DNA of 64,000 bases from Caldilineaceae bacterium (GTDB lineage: Bacteria; Chloroflexota; Anaerolineae; Caldilineales; Caldilineaceae): the NCBI GenBank assembly GCA_019637685.1, contig JAHBVF010000007.1, positions 124,001 to 188,000 of the forward strand, in the 5' to 3' direction. Of the stretch, positions 33,601 to 41,398 are shown one piece after another (position 1 is the stretch's first letter; the number at the start of each line of letters is the position of its first letter). Made by a program: the position numbers and the translations under genes. The notes under the pieces were generated by a model. It saw nothing but the letters and a program-made list of their open reading frames with translations. It did no database searches and had not been told where the DNA came from.

Positions 33601-34346
33601 AAACCTGTAACTTTGGCGAAGGCGCAACAGAAGAAGATGTGGCAAAGGCCTATCTGCTGGCCTGGGAACTGGGCTGCAAAGGTTTGACTGTCTATGTGAC
33701 TGGCAGCCGCCAGGAAGTGGTGCTGGAAACCAAAGCCACAAAAGAGAAGAAGAGCGAAGGGGAAACCGTTGCAGAGAGCAGCCTGAACGGCTACGCCAAC
33801 GGCAGCAACGGACATCACCCCGGCGAGGCAGTGCCGATCTTTACCAAACGACCCCGCCCCCGGCTGCTCCAGGGCAGCACCTATCGCAAAGATACGCCTT
33901 TGGGACCGGCCTACATTACAGTCAACAGCGACGAAGAGGGCGAACCCTTCGAGGTTTTCCTGAACATCGGCAAGGCAGGCAGCGATGTCAGCGCGGTGAG
34001 CGAGGCCCTGGGCCGTCTGATCAGCCTGACCCTGCGTATGCCTGCCTCTCTGCCCCCCTCCGAGCGGCTGCGCTGGGTGATGGACGAAATGGCCGGGATC
34101 GGCGGTGGACGTGCCCTGGGCTTTGGAGCCAACCGGGTGCGCAGTCTGCCGGACGGGGTGGCCCAGGTCATCGCCGAGCATCTGAGCGGGCTGCCCGAAA
34201 ACCCCGAACCGGTAAGCGGCGAACAGATGGCCCTGCCCCTGGCCGACCGCCCCATTGGGGACCTGTGCCCGGACTGCGGCGAGGCGGCCTTTTTGAATGT
34301 GGAAGGCTGCAAGAAGTGTTTCGTCTGCGGCTATAGCGAGTGCTGA
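30657..34346 (+). CDS. nrdJ: Adenosylcobalamin-dependent (class II) ribonucleotide reductase, intein-containing
   Basis: 1229 aa precursor; removing the 368-aa intein leaves about 861 aa. The reductase makes dNTPs from ribonucleotides using a thiyl radical. Landmarks: [52 protein letters not shown], the active-site N-P-C-G-E motif (split by the intein), [27 protein letters not shown] and [16 protein letters not shown] linker then leads to a domain of unknown function ([16 protein letters not shown]...) and a C-terminal zinc-ribbon-like tail CPDCGEAAF...[12 protein letters not shown]. The class II assignment rests on the single-chain layout and style; no nrdB is nearby. The 280-bp gap from nrdR contains only small hairpins. 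Confidence 0.95.
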   Translation: MSPSAAPPTPPATRLEKKTFTTLEVVKGEKTRVTPPSYVDDETINLSDNSLKVLERRYLRRDIDGSLLESAAGMFYRVAHHIAGAEAAHGGDVEATTETFYRLLTDLRFFPNSPTFTGAGTPLGQLAACFVLPIADDMGRDSDGIFSTLRVAALIQQTGGGNGFSFTRLRPRGDVVHTSSGRATGPVGFLRVYDQAFGEIAQGGTRRGANMAVLQVDHPDIEQFITCKAEEGTVTNFNISVAITDEFMRAVKNDSDFDLRSPRDGKVWKTVRARELFDKIIHYAHHNGEPGALFIDAANRTNPVPHLYDLEATNPCVTGETLIYTAEGLQRADALARSGQPQKVVVDGRFGVETVQPASEVFETGVKDVYRLETKEGYSLRLTGNHQVMTARGWVETQHLQPGDRVHILNRSGAFGTAGTRDLGLVLGWLVGDGTVNQIRAVLSFFGEEKTELAPLFASAVTAVVDTDRHYSAGHSRSYPVGITEILERDEVRIQSDRLRLLAEEYGLDLNKLQVPDVILRGTQEAQQAFLQALFTADGTVSDGGKKGCAVRLTSVSEALLQDVQRVLLNFGVFSRIYRERRPAGMRRLPDGKGGYQEYFGQAYHELAVSKDNLIRFAEQVGFLSQAKQSALLAYLERIQRGPYQESFTARVKRLVHEGREMVYDLTQPTTHSFVANGFVVHNCGEQWLGPYENCCLGSINLGVHVKADADGETVVDWVGLERTIRESTHFLDNVVSANAYVPAVPEVAEAAFRARRIGLGIMGLGDLMYKLGIRYGSEEGQEFAGQVMEFVRYHCMAQSIELSEERGAFLAFTGSIYDPEKAGGMAWQPPTPVAPFQRDWARPALDWSSIVSGIEQHGIRNAAQTTVAPTGTIATVSGCEGYGCEPVFALGYIRHFKDGDKDVELAYTSPLFEQALERTDLSPAHKQRIKQHVASYGSCQDVEDMPAELRHAFVVSSDISADEHVRMQAAIQAFVDNSISKTCNFGEGATEEDVAKAYLLAWELGCKGLTVYVTGSRQEVVLETKATKEKKSEGETVAESSLNGYANGSNGHHPGEAVPIFTKRPRPRLLQGSTYRKDTPLGPAYITVNSDEEGEPFEVFLNIGKAGSDVSAVSEALGRLISLTLRMPASLPPSERLRWVMDEMAGIGGGRALGFGANRVRSLPDGVAQVIAEHLSGLPENPEPVSGEQMALPLADRPIGDLCPDCGEAAFLNVEGCKKCFVCGYSEC
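31602..32705 (+). mobile_element. Intein with LAGLIDADG homing endonuclease in nrdJ
   Basis: 368 residues in frame. It starts at Cys ([10 protein letters not shown], splice block A), contains the block B histidine ([15 protein letters not shown]), two LAGLIDADG-type helices ([13 protein letters not shown] and [14 protein letters not shown]) and ends with block G ([10 protein letters not shown]) followed by Cys+1 of the host protein. All residues needed for splicing (Cys1, His, terminal His-Asn, Cys+1) are present, so it is probably active. The insertion point is directly before the catalytic Cys of the reductase. Confidence 0.95.
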
Positions 34347-34351
34347 GTCGA

Positions 34352-34416
34352 GTGCGGAAGGGAGAAGTCGGAACGCGGAAACAATCGATTCTGCATCCGA
34401 CTTCTCCCTTCCGCAC
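34352..34416. repeat. Long hairpin after nrdJ
   Basis: A perfect 21-bp stem (34352-34372 and 34396-34416, GTGCGGAAGGGAGAAGTCGGA and its complement) with a 23-nt loop lies 6 bp after the nrdJ stop. No T run follows. It shares GCGGAAG-rich style with the rpoB-rpoC element; further ATTCCGCATTCC and ATTCCGTATTGG stretches follow at 34481-34511, next to the RraA-like gene. Confidence 0.75.
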
Positions 34417-34523
34417 GTCTGTTACCCTTTTCCCGCTGAATGGTGTACCATACCCATACTCGTCGCTTGACGAGATCACAATTCCGCATTCCATCTTCCC
34501 CATTCCGTATTGGAGAGCAAGCA

Positions 34524-35255
34524 ATGGTCACAACGCCTGATATTCAACGCCCGCCCAAAGACCTCATCGAAGCCCTGCGCAATATCGGCAGCGCCACAGC
34601 CAGCGGCGAACTGGCCCGTCTGGGCATCCGCGACCCCAACATTCGGGGACCCATTCCCCGCACCCCGGGCGCAACGGTTGTCGGCCCCGCGCTGACTCTG
34701 CAATTTATGCCCAAACGGGAAGACCTCTACAAAGTAGACGAGTACGCGGACCCGGAGAAGCAGCTTCACCGCCACGTCCTCTACCACACCCAGCCCGGCG
34801 ATATTGTGGTGGTGGATGCCCGGGGCGACGTAAGCGCGGGTGTCTTTGGGGAAATGATGCTCACCTATTTCAAGGGCAAAGGCGGCACAGGTGTGGTCAT
34901 CGACGGTGCCATCCGGGATTTTCCCCACGCCAAGGATTTGGGGCTGGGGCTGTGGCTCAAGGGGACGACGCCCAACTTCCACACCCAGACAAATATTTTC
35001 CCCTACGCGGTGAATGTGCCCATCGCCTGCAACAATGTGCTGGTCATGCCCGGCGATATTATTGTGGCCGACGACGACGGGATTGTCTGTGTTCCCGTGG
35101 CGCTGGCCCCGGAACTGATCAAAAAGGCGACGGAGCACGTGGAGTGGGAAGAATTTTCCAAGATGCGGCTGGAGCAGGGCGGCGAGCTGCGCAAGTATTA
35201 CCCCCTCTCGGAAGAAGGCCGGGCCGAGTACGAGGAATGGCGAAAGCAGCAGTAG
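34524..35255 (+). CDS. RraA family protein (HMG/CHA aldolase-like)
   Basis: 243 aa; ATG 34524 follows GGAGAG by 8 nt. The RraA/dimethylmenaquinone-methyltransferase-like fold is indicated by IGSATASGELARLGI, GPALTLQFMP, QPGDIVVVDARGDVSAGVFGEMM, GTGVVIDGAIRDFPHAKDLGLGLW (the DGAIRD signature carries the aldolase catalytic Arg-Asp) and PGDIIVADDDGIVCVP. Members are divalent-metal aldolases acting on 4-hydroxy-4-methyl-2-oxoglutarate-like acids, or RNase E inhibitors; the substrate here is unknown. It ends at a strong bidirectional terminator. Confidence 0.8.
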   Translation: MVTTPDIQRPPKDLIEALRNIGSATASGELARLGIRDPNIRGPIPRTPGATVVGPALTLQFMPKREDLYKVDEYADPEKQLHRHVLYHTQPGDIVVVDARGDVSAGVFGEMMLTYFKGKGGTGVVIDGAIRDFPHAKDLGLGLWLKGTTPNFHTQTNIFPYAVNVPIACNNVLVMPGDIIVADDDGIVCVPVALAPELIKKATEHVEWEEFSKMRLEQGGELRKYYPLSEEGRAEYEEWRKQQ

Positions 35256-35274
35256 CCATCAATCGGTATTGGCT

Positions 35275-35315
35275 AAAAAAGGGCGTGGCTTCCGAAAAGA
35301 AGCCACGCCCTTTTT
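35275..35315. terminator. Bidirectional rho-independent terminator
   Basis: GGGCGTGGCTTC (35281-35292) and GAAGCCACGCCC (35299-35310) with a 6-nt loop, bordered by AAAAAA and TTTTT. It can end the plus-strand RraA-like gene and the convergent minus-strand methyltransferase transcript. Confidence 0.95.
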
Positions 35316-35422
35316 GTTGGCGACTTTCGTCGGCCCTGGCCGCGAGGGGTAGAGAATTCTCCTGCACCCGTGCCAGCCATTCTGCGCGCTTTCAAGCATC
35401 GCTTTGGCGTGGCCTGTCCGAT

Positions 35423-36190
35423 CTATTTACAGGCCAGAAAGATCAGCCGCTCGCTATCCGATGTGTAGGGATTGCCGTCAAAATCACCCCACACGGCTTC
35501 CAGCCGAAAACCGGCCTTTTCCAGCAGCAGTTCCCCTTCGCTGGGCCAGAGAAAGCGCAAGTCAAAAGGCAGCACAACCCTTTCCGTCCGGCCATTGGCA
35601 AAGACCGATTCATAGACAAATATCGTCTCCTGCATCTGTTCAGCCACATCCACCTGGCGCACCACCCATTTGAGAACAGTGGCGTCCCGTTCGTTGTCTG
35701 TCCAGCGGTCGGCCAGCACCTGCACCCCGGCAATCGTTGTCAGATAGGGAATATCCGGGTTGAAGAGATCGATCAGCAGCCGTCCACCGGGCCGCAGATG
35801 GCGATGGGCCGAACGCAGTGCTGCCAATTGGTCGGCCTGGGTGGTCAGGTGCATCAGCGTGTTGCTCACACAGAAGGCAAAATCGAAGTCAGCTTCTGCC
35901 GCGGAAAAAGTGCGCAGATCGTCCTCCATCAGCCGCAGCCGGGCTGTAATGCCCGCCTGTTCTGCCTTGCGTTGGGCCAGAGCCAACAGCGCGGGGCTGC
36001 TGTCCACGCCTGTCACACGGCAGCCCGTGGCCGCCAGGGGAATCAGCACCCGGCCCGTTCCACAGCCCAACTCCAGGGCTGTTTCCCCGGCATCCTGGGC
36101 CAGGTCCACCACAAGCTGGATATCATCGCTATAGTGGCGATAGTCGTAATCGTAGAAGGGAGCAAAGGGGTCAAAATTGTGGAGGTGCAT
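35423..36190 (-). CDS. SAM-dependent methyltransferase (class I)
   Basis: 255 aa from ATG 36190; an in-frame TTG at 36232 would add 14 residues. Rossmann-type SAM motifs: ETALELGCGTGRVLIPLA (motif I), VTGVDSSPALLALAQRKA (motif II), EADFDFAFCVSNTLMHL (motif III), LRPGGRLLIDLFNPD. The N-terminus FDPFAPFYDYDY is typical of small ubiquinone/menaquinone-like or YdaC-like methyltransferases. The substrate is unknown. The gene stands alone, convergent to the RraA-like gene. Confidence 0.85.
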   Translation of the reverse strand: MHLHNFDPFAPFYDYDYRHYSDDIQLVVDLAQDAGETALELGCGTGRVLIPLAATGCRVTGVDSSPALLALAQRKAEQAGITARLRLMEDDLRTFSAAEADFDFAFCVSNTLMHLTTQADQLAALRSAHRHLRPGGRLLIDLFNPDIPYLTTIAGVQVLADRWTDNERDATVLKWVVRQVDVAEQMQETIFVYESVFANGRTERVVLPFDLRFLWPSEGELLLEKAGFRLEAVWGDFDGNPYTSDSERLIFLACK

Positions 36191-36332
36191 AGGGTTCGCA
36201 GAGAATGGACGGTTTGTCTTGGACGCAGGCAATTGTAGCCGCCTGACATTACTCTAGCAGAGGAGCAGGATTTCCCCAAGCGCCAGGCGGTGTTTCGCAT
36301 AAACGCTGTTTGCACCTATTCAGGCTTTGGGC

Positions 36333-36389
36333 GCGACGCACTCGCCAGGAGAATACTTCTGTGCAAAAATTGTGTGGCGAGTGGGTCGC
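36333..36389. repeat. Large hairpin upstream of the greA promoter
   Basis: GCGACGCACTCGCC (36333-36346) and GGCGAGTGGGTCGC (36376-36389), complementary with one mismatch and a 29-nt loop. It lies between the methyltransferase and the greA promoter. The role is unknown. Confidence 0.5.
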
Positions 36390-36409
36390 ACCGGAGCAGC
36401 TACCGTTGT

Positions 36410-36438
36410 TTTACAATAAAGTGAAGATTCGGTATAAT
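36410..36438 (+). promoter_or_regulatory. Strong promoter for greA
   Basis: TTTACA (36410-36415), 17-bp spacer, TATAAT (36433-36438, perfect). Transcription would start near 36445, giving a leader of about 195 nt before greA. Confidence 0.85.
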
Positions 36439-36453
36439 AGAGAGCAGTTAGAG

Positions 36454-36553
36454 GGCCGACCTGCACGTTGAGGTCGGCACTTCATTTGGTTAGGTTGCCT
36501 CACCCCGCCGGGCGCAGGTTTGGCCGGTCCATCGGGTGAGGTTCTGTTTTACC
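36454..36553 (+). promoter_or_regulatory. Structured greA leader with two hairpins
   Basis: Hairpin 1: GCCGACCT (36455-36462) against AGGTCGGC, loop of 8 nt. Hairpin 2: CCTCACCC (about 36498-36505) against GGGTGAGG (about 36534-36541), followed by TTCTGTTTT, which could end transcription. The leader could yield a short RNA of about 110 nt or attenuate greA. E. coli greA is known to have an attenuated leader RNA (GraL); no sequence relation is claimed. Confidence 0.5.
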
Positions 36554-36639
36554 CCCCGTGCCTATCCGATTTTTGCAAATGTATTGCATTGCAGTGGCAT
36601 CGGCTCTGCACATCTGTATTTGAATTGTGAGAAGGAAAA

Positions 36640-37113
36640 ATGAGCAACAATCCAGTCTATTTGACCCAAGAAGGGTACGAAAAACTCCGGGAAGAGCTGG
36701 AGTATTTGGAGAGCGTGCGCCGGCGGGAGATCGCCGAGCAGATCGCCGAGGCCAAGGCCGAAGGGGACCTGCGGGAGAATGCGGGCTATGACGAAGCCAA
36801 AAATGCCCAGGCATTCGTAGAGGGACGCATTCGGGAACTGAAGGCCAAAACCCGCAATGCCAAAATCATTGACGACAGCGATTTGCCCGCGGATCGGGTG
36901 GCCCTGGGCCGCAAGGTGGTTGTGCAAGAGGTGGGCACAGACGACGAAGAGAGCTACGTCATTGTCGGCTCCACCGAGGCTGACCCGCGCAACGGTCGCA
37001 TCAGCAATGAGAGTCCCATCGGCAAGGCAGTGATGGGCAAACGCAAAGGGGCGAAGGTAAAGGTCAGTACCCCTGGCGGCGAAATCGAATTCAAGATTTT
37101 GCGCGTAGAATAA
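36640..37113 (+). CDS. greA: Transcription elongation factor GreA
   Basis: 157 aa; AGAAGGA precedes the ATG. N-terminal antiparallel coiled coil with LTQEGYEKLREELEYLESVRRREIAEQI and the acidic tip GDLRENAGYDEAKNAQ, whose Asp/Glu residues support RNA cleavage in backtracked polymerase. The C-terminal FKBP-like domain has VGSTEADPRNGRISNESPIGKAVMGKRKG. Full family length. Confidence 0.97.
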   Translation: MSNNPVYLTQEGYEKLREELEYLESVRRREIAEQIAEAKAEGDLRENAGYDEAKNAQAFVEGRIRELKAKTRNAKIIDDSDLPADRVALGRKVVVQEVGTDDEESYVIVGSTEADPRNGRISNESPIGKAVMGKRKGAKVKVSTPGGEIEFKILRVE

Positions 37114-37131
37114 GGCCCTTTCAAGACAAGA

Positions 37132-37195
37132 ATGATCCACAAAGTCCACGAAGGGATATAGAGCTTCTTCTTCTTCGTGTGGTTTTGTGGATCAT
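37132..37195. repeat. Imperfect hairpin element between greA and lysS
   Basis: ATGATCCACAAAGTCCACGAAG (37132-37153) is largely complementary to CTTCGTGTGGTTTTGTGGATCAT (37173-37195), with a pyrimidine-rich loop of about 19 nt. It could also serve as the greA 3' end. Similar CCACGAAG/CTTCGTGG hairpins occur as dispersed repeats in other bacteria. Confidence 0.6.
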
Positions 37196-37234
37196 CTATT
37201 ATTTGCAGCAGCCAAATACCAAAGCGAGTGCGTT

Positions 37235-38752
37235 GTGACCGACAGTTATGATCTTTTTAATCCGGCAAATCTGACCGATCAGGAACAGGCGCGGCTTAGC
37301 AAACTGGCCGGTCTGCGCGCGGCAGGGATCGATCCCTATCCCGCCCAGGCGATCCGCACCCACACAATTGAAGCTGCCCGTGCCCTCTACAGCGAAGGCG
37401 CGGAAGCGCAGCCATCGGTCTCTGTGGCCGGGCGGCTCAAACGCATTCGGATTATGGGCAAGGCCAGCTTTGCCGATCTGGACGACGGGACCGGTCAGAT
37501 TCAGTTGCTGGTGCGCCGGGACAACCTGGCCGACGGTTGGTACAACGACATCTGGAAAAAGCTCATCGATCTGGGCGATTTTATCAGCGTCACCGGCCCG
37601 CTGGCTGTCACCAAAACCGGCGAACTGAGCGTCGACGTCCAGTCCATCCAGTTTCTGAGCAAAACGCTGAAACCCATGCCCGACAAGTGGCACGGCGTGC
37701 GGGATGAGGAAGTGCGCTACCGGCGGCGCTATGTGGATCTGCTGGCCAACGAGGAAGTGCGGGAACTCTTCCGCACCCGGGCCGCCATCACCCGCGCCCT
37801 GCGGGACTATCTGGACGGCGAAGGCTTTCTGGAGGTAGAGACGCCCATCCTCCAACCCATCTATGGCGGGGCCGCGGCCAAGCCTTTTGTCACCCACCAT
37901 AACCAACTCCACCAGGACCTCTATTTGCGCATCAGCTTCGAGCTGTATCTGAAGCGGCTGATTGTGGGCGGCTTTCCCGCGGTCTATGAGATCGGCCGGG
38001 ATTTCCGCAACGAGGGGGTCAGCTTCAAGCACAATCCGGAATTTACTCAACTGGAGTTCTACGAAGCCTACGCTAACTATGCGGATGTGATGAACCGCAC
38101 GGAGCAGATGGTGGCCTATGTGGCCGAAAAGGTGACTGGCAGCACGACCGTTACCTGGCAGGGCCAACAGATCGACTTCACACCGCCCTGGCCCCGCATC
38201 CCCCTGCGCCAGGCCATTCTGGACGCGTCGGACATCGACTACGCCGAATTTCCCGACGACGAAAGCCTCTACAACGAAATGCGTCGGCTGGGCATTGACG
38301 CCAAACCGGGCACGCCCTGGGGCAAGCTGGTGGATGTGCTACTCTCCAAATTTGTCGAGCCGAATTTGATCCAACCCACATTTCTGACGGACTATCCCAA
38401 AGATGTCAGCCCTTTGGCCAAGTCGGCCCCCCACAATGCCCTGCAAGTGGAACGCTTCGAGGGCTTCGCGGCGGGGATGGAACTCTGCAACGCCTTTTCC
38501 GAACTCAACGATCCCCAGGACCAGTTGCAGCGCTTTGTAGACGAGAACTACCGGGCTGCCCACGGCGACGACGAGGCACACCCGGTGGATGTGGACTATA
38601 TCGAAGCGCTGAGCTATGGAATGCCGCCCACCGGCGGTTTCGGTATGGGCGTCGACCGCCTGGCAATGCTGCTCACCGACCGGGACACCATCCGCGAGGT
38701 AATCCTCTTCCCCCATCTGCGCTCGGTAAAGGAAGACGAGACAGGGGAATAG
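37235..38752 (+). CDS. lysS: Lysyl-tRNA synthetase (class II)
   Basis: 505 aa from GTG 37235, matching the usual length; an earlier in-frame GTG at 37187 lies inside the hairpin element and is unlikely. N-terminal OB-fold anticodon-binding domain (VSVAGRLKRIRIMGKASFADLDDGTGQIQL), then the class II core: motif 1 around GEGFLEVETPILQPIYGGA, motif 2 VYEIGRDFRNEGVSFKHNPEFTQLE, motif 3 GGFGMGVDRLAMLL. It charges tRNA-Lys. Confidence 0.96.
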   Translation: MTDSYDLFNPANLTDQEQARLSKLAGLRAAGIDPYPAQAIRTHTIEAARALYSEGAEAQPSVSVAGRLKRIRIMGKASFADLDDGTGQIQLLVRRDNLADGWYNDIWKKLIDLGDFISVTGPLAVTKTGELSVDVQSIQFLSKTLKPMPDKWHGVRDEEVRYRRRYVDLLANEEVRELFRTRAAITRALRDYLDGEGFLEVETPILQPIYGGAAAKPFVTHHNQLHQDLYLRISFELYLKRLIVGGFPAVYEIGRDFRNEGVSFKHNPEFTQLEFYEAYANYADVMNRTEQMVAYVAEKVTGSTTVTWQGQQIDFTPPWPRIPLRQAILDASDIDYAEFPDDESLYNEMRRLGIDAKPGTPWGKLVDVLLSKFVEPNLIQPTFLTDYPKDVSPLAKSAPHNALQVERFEGFAAGMELCNAFSELNDPQDQLQRFVDENYRAAHGDDEAHPVDVDYIEALSYGMPPTGGFGMGVDRLAMLLTDRDTIREVILFPHLRSVKEDETGE

Positions 38753-38807
38753 GGGCTGGGGATTGGGCAGTTCCCAGTCCCCGCTTCCCCTGCCCCCTAT
38801 CCCCAAT

Positions 38808-38836
38808 TTGACCCCCCGCGTCACATTTGCCATAAT
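38808..38836 (+). promoter_or_regulatory. Promoter of the riboflavin transport operon
   Basis: TTGACC (38808-38813), 17 bp, CATAAT (38831-38836). The start near 38843 lies just before the FMN riboswitch. Confidence 0.75.
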
Positions 38837-38856
38837 GAACCCACAATTGAATAGAG

Positions 38857-38994
38857 GAACCTTCGGGGCAGGGTGAGGGGGCAACCCCAATTCCCGATCG
38901 ACGGTAATCCAGCCTGGCTGGAAAGCCCGTGAGCCGCAAGGCAGGAGTTCGGTGAGAATCCGACGCCGACGGTATAGTCCGGATGAGAGAAGGT
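38857..38994 (+). promoter_or_regulatory. FMN riboswitch (RFN element)
   Basis: All conserved blocks of the RFN aptamer are present in order: CTTCGGGGCAGGGTG, TTCCCGATCGACGGTA, AGCCCGTGAGCC, TCGGTGAGAATCCGA, GCCGACGGTATAGTCCGG and ATGAGAGAAGG. It binds FMN and switches off riboflavin synthesis or uptake genes. It precedes an ABC transporter, so the transporter is assigned to riboflavin or a flavin precursor. Confidence 0.95.
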
Positions 38995-39058
38995 GCGATC
39001 CAGTGCGGGGCCTGTGCGCGGTTTGCACATCCCCCCACAGGTTATTTTTGCACGCCAC

Positions 39059-39094
39059 ACCCCGGAGAACAGGACGTTCTGCGGGGTTCTTTTT
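39059..39094 (+). terminator. Riboswitch terminator 1
   Basis: ACCCCG-G-AGAAC (39059-39070) pairs with GTTCT-G-CGGGGT (39076-39087) around a short loop, followed by TTCTTTTT. It lies about 65 nt after the FMN aptamer and is the probable OFF-state terminator. Confidence 0.8.
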
Positions 39095-39188
39095 GGGTTG
39101 TGTCCAGTGTGGCGGTGGCAAATGGCCGTTGGATTTGTCCGCGCAGACGCGTTACGCGTGCTGTGTATTTTGTCAATGCCTGCAACGC

Positions 39189-39217
39189 CCCGAAACAATT
39201 GCTGTTTCGGGTTTTTG
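39189..39217 (+). terminator. Second terminator before ribX
   Basis: A perfect 9-bp stem, CCCGAAACA (39189-39197) and TGTTTCGGG (39203-39211), 5-nt loop, followed by TTTTTGTTT. It stands between terminator 1 and the first gene, only 44 bp before its start codon, so RNA polymerase must pass both. Confidence 0.85.
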
Positions 39218-39260
39218 TTTGGAGAAATCGTTCGAGAAGGCCAAATTGACGGAGATTTGT

Positions 39261-40115
39261 ATGGCAGAATATTTGGCGAAAGGAACAATACTGGCAACAG
39301 AGAAAAAAAAGAAAGCCGAGAGCGGCGCGGGCAAGCGTCTGGGTTCCGACCTGCGGCGACGCCTCGCCAACAATCCAGCCCCTGTCACCTTCCCCTTCGT
39401 CATCGCAAGTATTCTGCTCCTGTGGGAAGGACTGGTACGCTGGCAGGCATACCCGGCCTTTATCCTGCCTGGCCCGCTGGCTGTGGCCCGCAAGGCGCTG
39501 GCCCTGGCCATCAACGGGACGCTCTGGAAGCACGCCCAGGTGACACTGCTGGAAATCGTCCTGGGCCTGCTCTTCGGCGTGGGCCTGGCGTTGATTCTGG
39601 GCTATCTGCTCGGCAAAAGCCCTGTGCTGGACCGACTGCTCTCGCCCTATATTGTTGCCAGCCAGACAGTCCCAGTGGTTGCCATCGCGCCCCTGCTGGT
39701 CATCTGGTTCGGCAATGGGCTGGTCAGCAAAGTGCTGGTGACGGGGATAATCGTCTTCTTTCCCACGCTGATCAGCACAATCGTTGGCATCCGGTCGGTG
39801 GACAAAGATTTGCACGATTTGATGCGGTCCTTGCGGGCCAACCGGCGCCAGCTCTTTACAAAATTGGAGCTGCCCGCGGCCCTGCCTGTGCTTTTTGGCG
39901 GGCTAAAGTTGAGCGTCATACTGGCGGTCGTCGGCGCGGTGGTGGGGGAGTTTGTAGGCGCGGACGTGGGATTGGGCTTCCTCATCAATTTGGGCCGGGG
40001 CGTGCTGGACACCCCAATGATCTTCGTGGCTGTCCTCGCCCTCGTCATCATCGCCCAGGCGCTCTACGCTGGAATCTCGGCCCTGGAAAGCTACTGCCTG
40101 CGTTGGCGGAAATAG
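39261..40115 (+). CDS. ribX: Riboflavin ABC transporter permease (RibX type)
   Basis: 284 aa; ATG 39261 follows GGAGATTTGT. Six membrane segments and the BPD permease signature (EAA-like loop) at SLRANRRQLFTKLELPAALPVLFGGLKLSVILAVVGAVVGEFVGA. It belongs to the SsuC/TauC/ThiX permease group. Control by an FMN riboswitch points to riboflavin import; RibXY systems of this kind have been described in Chloroflexi. The basic N-terminus (EKKKKAESGAGKRLGSDLRRRL) is cytoplasmic. Confidence 0.88.
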   Translation: MAEYLAKGTILATEKKKKAESGAGKRLGSDLRRRLANNPAPVTFPFVIASILLLWEGLVRWQAYPAFILPGPLAVARKALALAINGTLWKHAQVTLLEIVLGLLFGVGLALILGYLLGKSPVLDRLLSPYIVASQTVPVVAIAPLLVIWFGNGLVSKVLVTGIIVFFPTLISTIVGIRSVDKDLHDLMRSLRANRRQLFTKLELPAALPVLFGGLKLSVILAVVGAVVGEFVGADVGLGFLINLGRGVLDTPMIFVAVLALVIIAQALYAGISALESYCLRWRK

Positions 40116-40182
40116 CGGAACAGATGGGCAGGGGCGATAACCCTACGCTCTGTCCACAATTCTTCAATCCAAAAGGAATCCT

Positions 40183-41187
40183 ATGCGTAACTTACCACTG
40201 CTTCTACTCTTCTCTCTCTTGCTGGCCGCCTGCTCACCTGTCGCGCCGGGTATTCAACCCGCATCACAAAGCGAGAGCCAGCCCCCCCTGCGCGGGATCA
40301 AACTCGGCGTCGGCTTTGTCCCTAATGTCCAATTTGCACCCTTTTATGTGGGCATCGAAAAGGGTTTCTTTGCCGAAGAGGGCATTGACCTGAGCTTGGA
40401 CTACGGCTTTGAAAATGATTACCTGAAGCTGGTGGGCACGGACGCCCTGCAATTTATGATCGGTAGCAGCGACCAGTTGGTGCTGGGACAGGCCCAGGGC
40501 CTGCCAGTGAAATATGTGATGAACTGGTACAGCCAATATCCAGTGACAATTTTCGCCAAAGCAGAAGCTGGAATCGTCGAACCGGCTGACCTGGCGGGCA
40601 AACGGGTGGGCGTGCCAGGTCCCTTCGGGGCCACGTACATTGCCCTGCGTGCCCTGCTCGACATCGCCGGTCTGACCGAAAGCGACATTCAGATGGAGAG
40701 CATCGGCTTTACCCAGGCCGCGGCAGTAAGCCAGGGGCTGGTGGACGCAGCCGCTGACTACGCGGTCAACGGGCCGGTTGTGTTGGCTGCCGAAGGGATC
40801 GAAACAACCCAAATCGGGCTGGATATCTATCTGCGCATCCCGGCCAACGGACTGGTGACGAACGACGCCACCTTGACGAATCAACCGGAATTGGTGCGGG
40901 CGATGATACGGGCCAGTCTCAAAGCCATTGCGTACACTGTCCAGAACCCGGACGAGGCTTTTGCGATTTCCCTGAAATTTATACCCGAAGCCGACAGCGA
41001 CAACAGCGCGGTCAACCGGGCCGTCTTTGATGCCTCCCTGGCCTATTGGGTCCCCAAATCCGGCCAGACCCCCGGCGCAACTGATCCCGCGGATTGGCAG
41101 ACCACCGCCGAACTCCTGGCCCGCATCGGGCTGGTGGACCGGGTGGTGGAAAGCAGTTCCCTGTTCAGCAATGATTATCTGCCCTAA
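40183..41187 (+). CDS. ribY: Riboflavin ABC transporter substrate-binding lipoprotein (RibY type)
   Basis: 334 aa. Lipoprotein signal peptide MRNLPLLLLFSLLLAAC with cleavage before Cys17. The mature part is of the NMT1/THI5-like periplasmic-binding type: GVGFVPNVQFAPFYVGIEKGFFAEEGIDLSLDYGFENDYLKLVG, then GSSDQLVLGQAQGLPVKYVMNWY, ADLAGKRVGVPGPFGATYIALRALL. Relatives bind thiamine precursors or other aromatic ligands; the FMN riboswitch indicates riboflavin. Confidence 0.88.
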   Translation: MRNLPLLLLFSLLLAACSPVAPGIQPASQSESQPPLRGIKLGVGFVPNVQFAPFYVGIEKGFFAEEGIDLSLDYGFENDYLKLVGTDALQFMIGSSDQLVLGQAQGLPVKYVMNWYSQYPVTIFAKAEAGIVEPADLAGKRVGVPGPFGATYIALRALLDIAGLTESDIQMESIGFTQAAAVSQGLVDAAADYAVNGPVVLAAEGIETTQIGLDIYLRIPANGLVTNDATLTNQPELVRAMIRASLKAIAYTVQNPDEAFAISLKFIPEADSDNSAVNRAVFDASLAYWVPKSGQTPGATDPADWQTTAELLARIGLVDRVVESSSLFSNDYLP

Positions 41188-41246
41188 AACAGCGCGTAGC
41201 GGACGCGTCCGCAAAAACCTGCTGCGTCTGCGTCATCTGTTTCCCG

Positions 41247-41392
41247 CTTTCTTTTGGAATCTGTGCGGATCAGGCTGATGATGAAACAAAAAATGGGACG
41301 CTGATCCAGAGAAAAAATCTGCGTTCCTCTACGTTTATCAGCGTCCAGCTTCTTTCCCTATCAACTTGATCACTACACTTTCTTTTGGAATC
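41247..41392. mobile_element. MITE-like element, copy 2 (116 bp, 15-bp direct repeats)
   Basis: The element spans 41262-41377, begins TGTGCGGATCAGG and ends TTGATCACTACA, forming an imperfect terminal inverted repeat. It is flanked by the exact 15-bp direct repeat CTTTCTTTTGGAATC at 41247-41261 and 41378-41392. The inner palindrome GGACGCTGAT...ATCAGCGTCC is shared with copy 1 at 7932-8067. It sits between ribY and ribZ, so it appears to have entered the operon. Confidence 0.8.
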
Positions 41393-41398
41393 AAGCGC

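Noticed and set aside
34952..36238. 428-residue plus-strand open frame across the RraA-like gene end, a terminator and the methyltransferase
   Set aside because: It reads through a perfect bidirectional terminator and is antisense to a conserved methyltransferase.
38857..38994. TPP riboswitch, considered because the transporter resembles ThiXYZ
   Set aside because: The conserved blocks (CTTCGGGGCAGGGTG, GTCCGGATGAGAGAAGG) are those of the FMN aptamer; TPP motifs such as CTGAGA and ACCTGATCTGG are not there.
38983..39249. 88-residue open frame between the FMN aptamer and ribX, possible leader peptide
   Set aside because: It starts within the last conserved block of the riboswitch and crosses both terminators; no ribosome binding site and no protein character.
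38952..40115. Long upstream start of ribX that would include the riboswitch end
   Set aside because: ATG 39261 has a good ribosome binding site, and the extension would be translated from the aptamer and two terminators.
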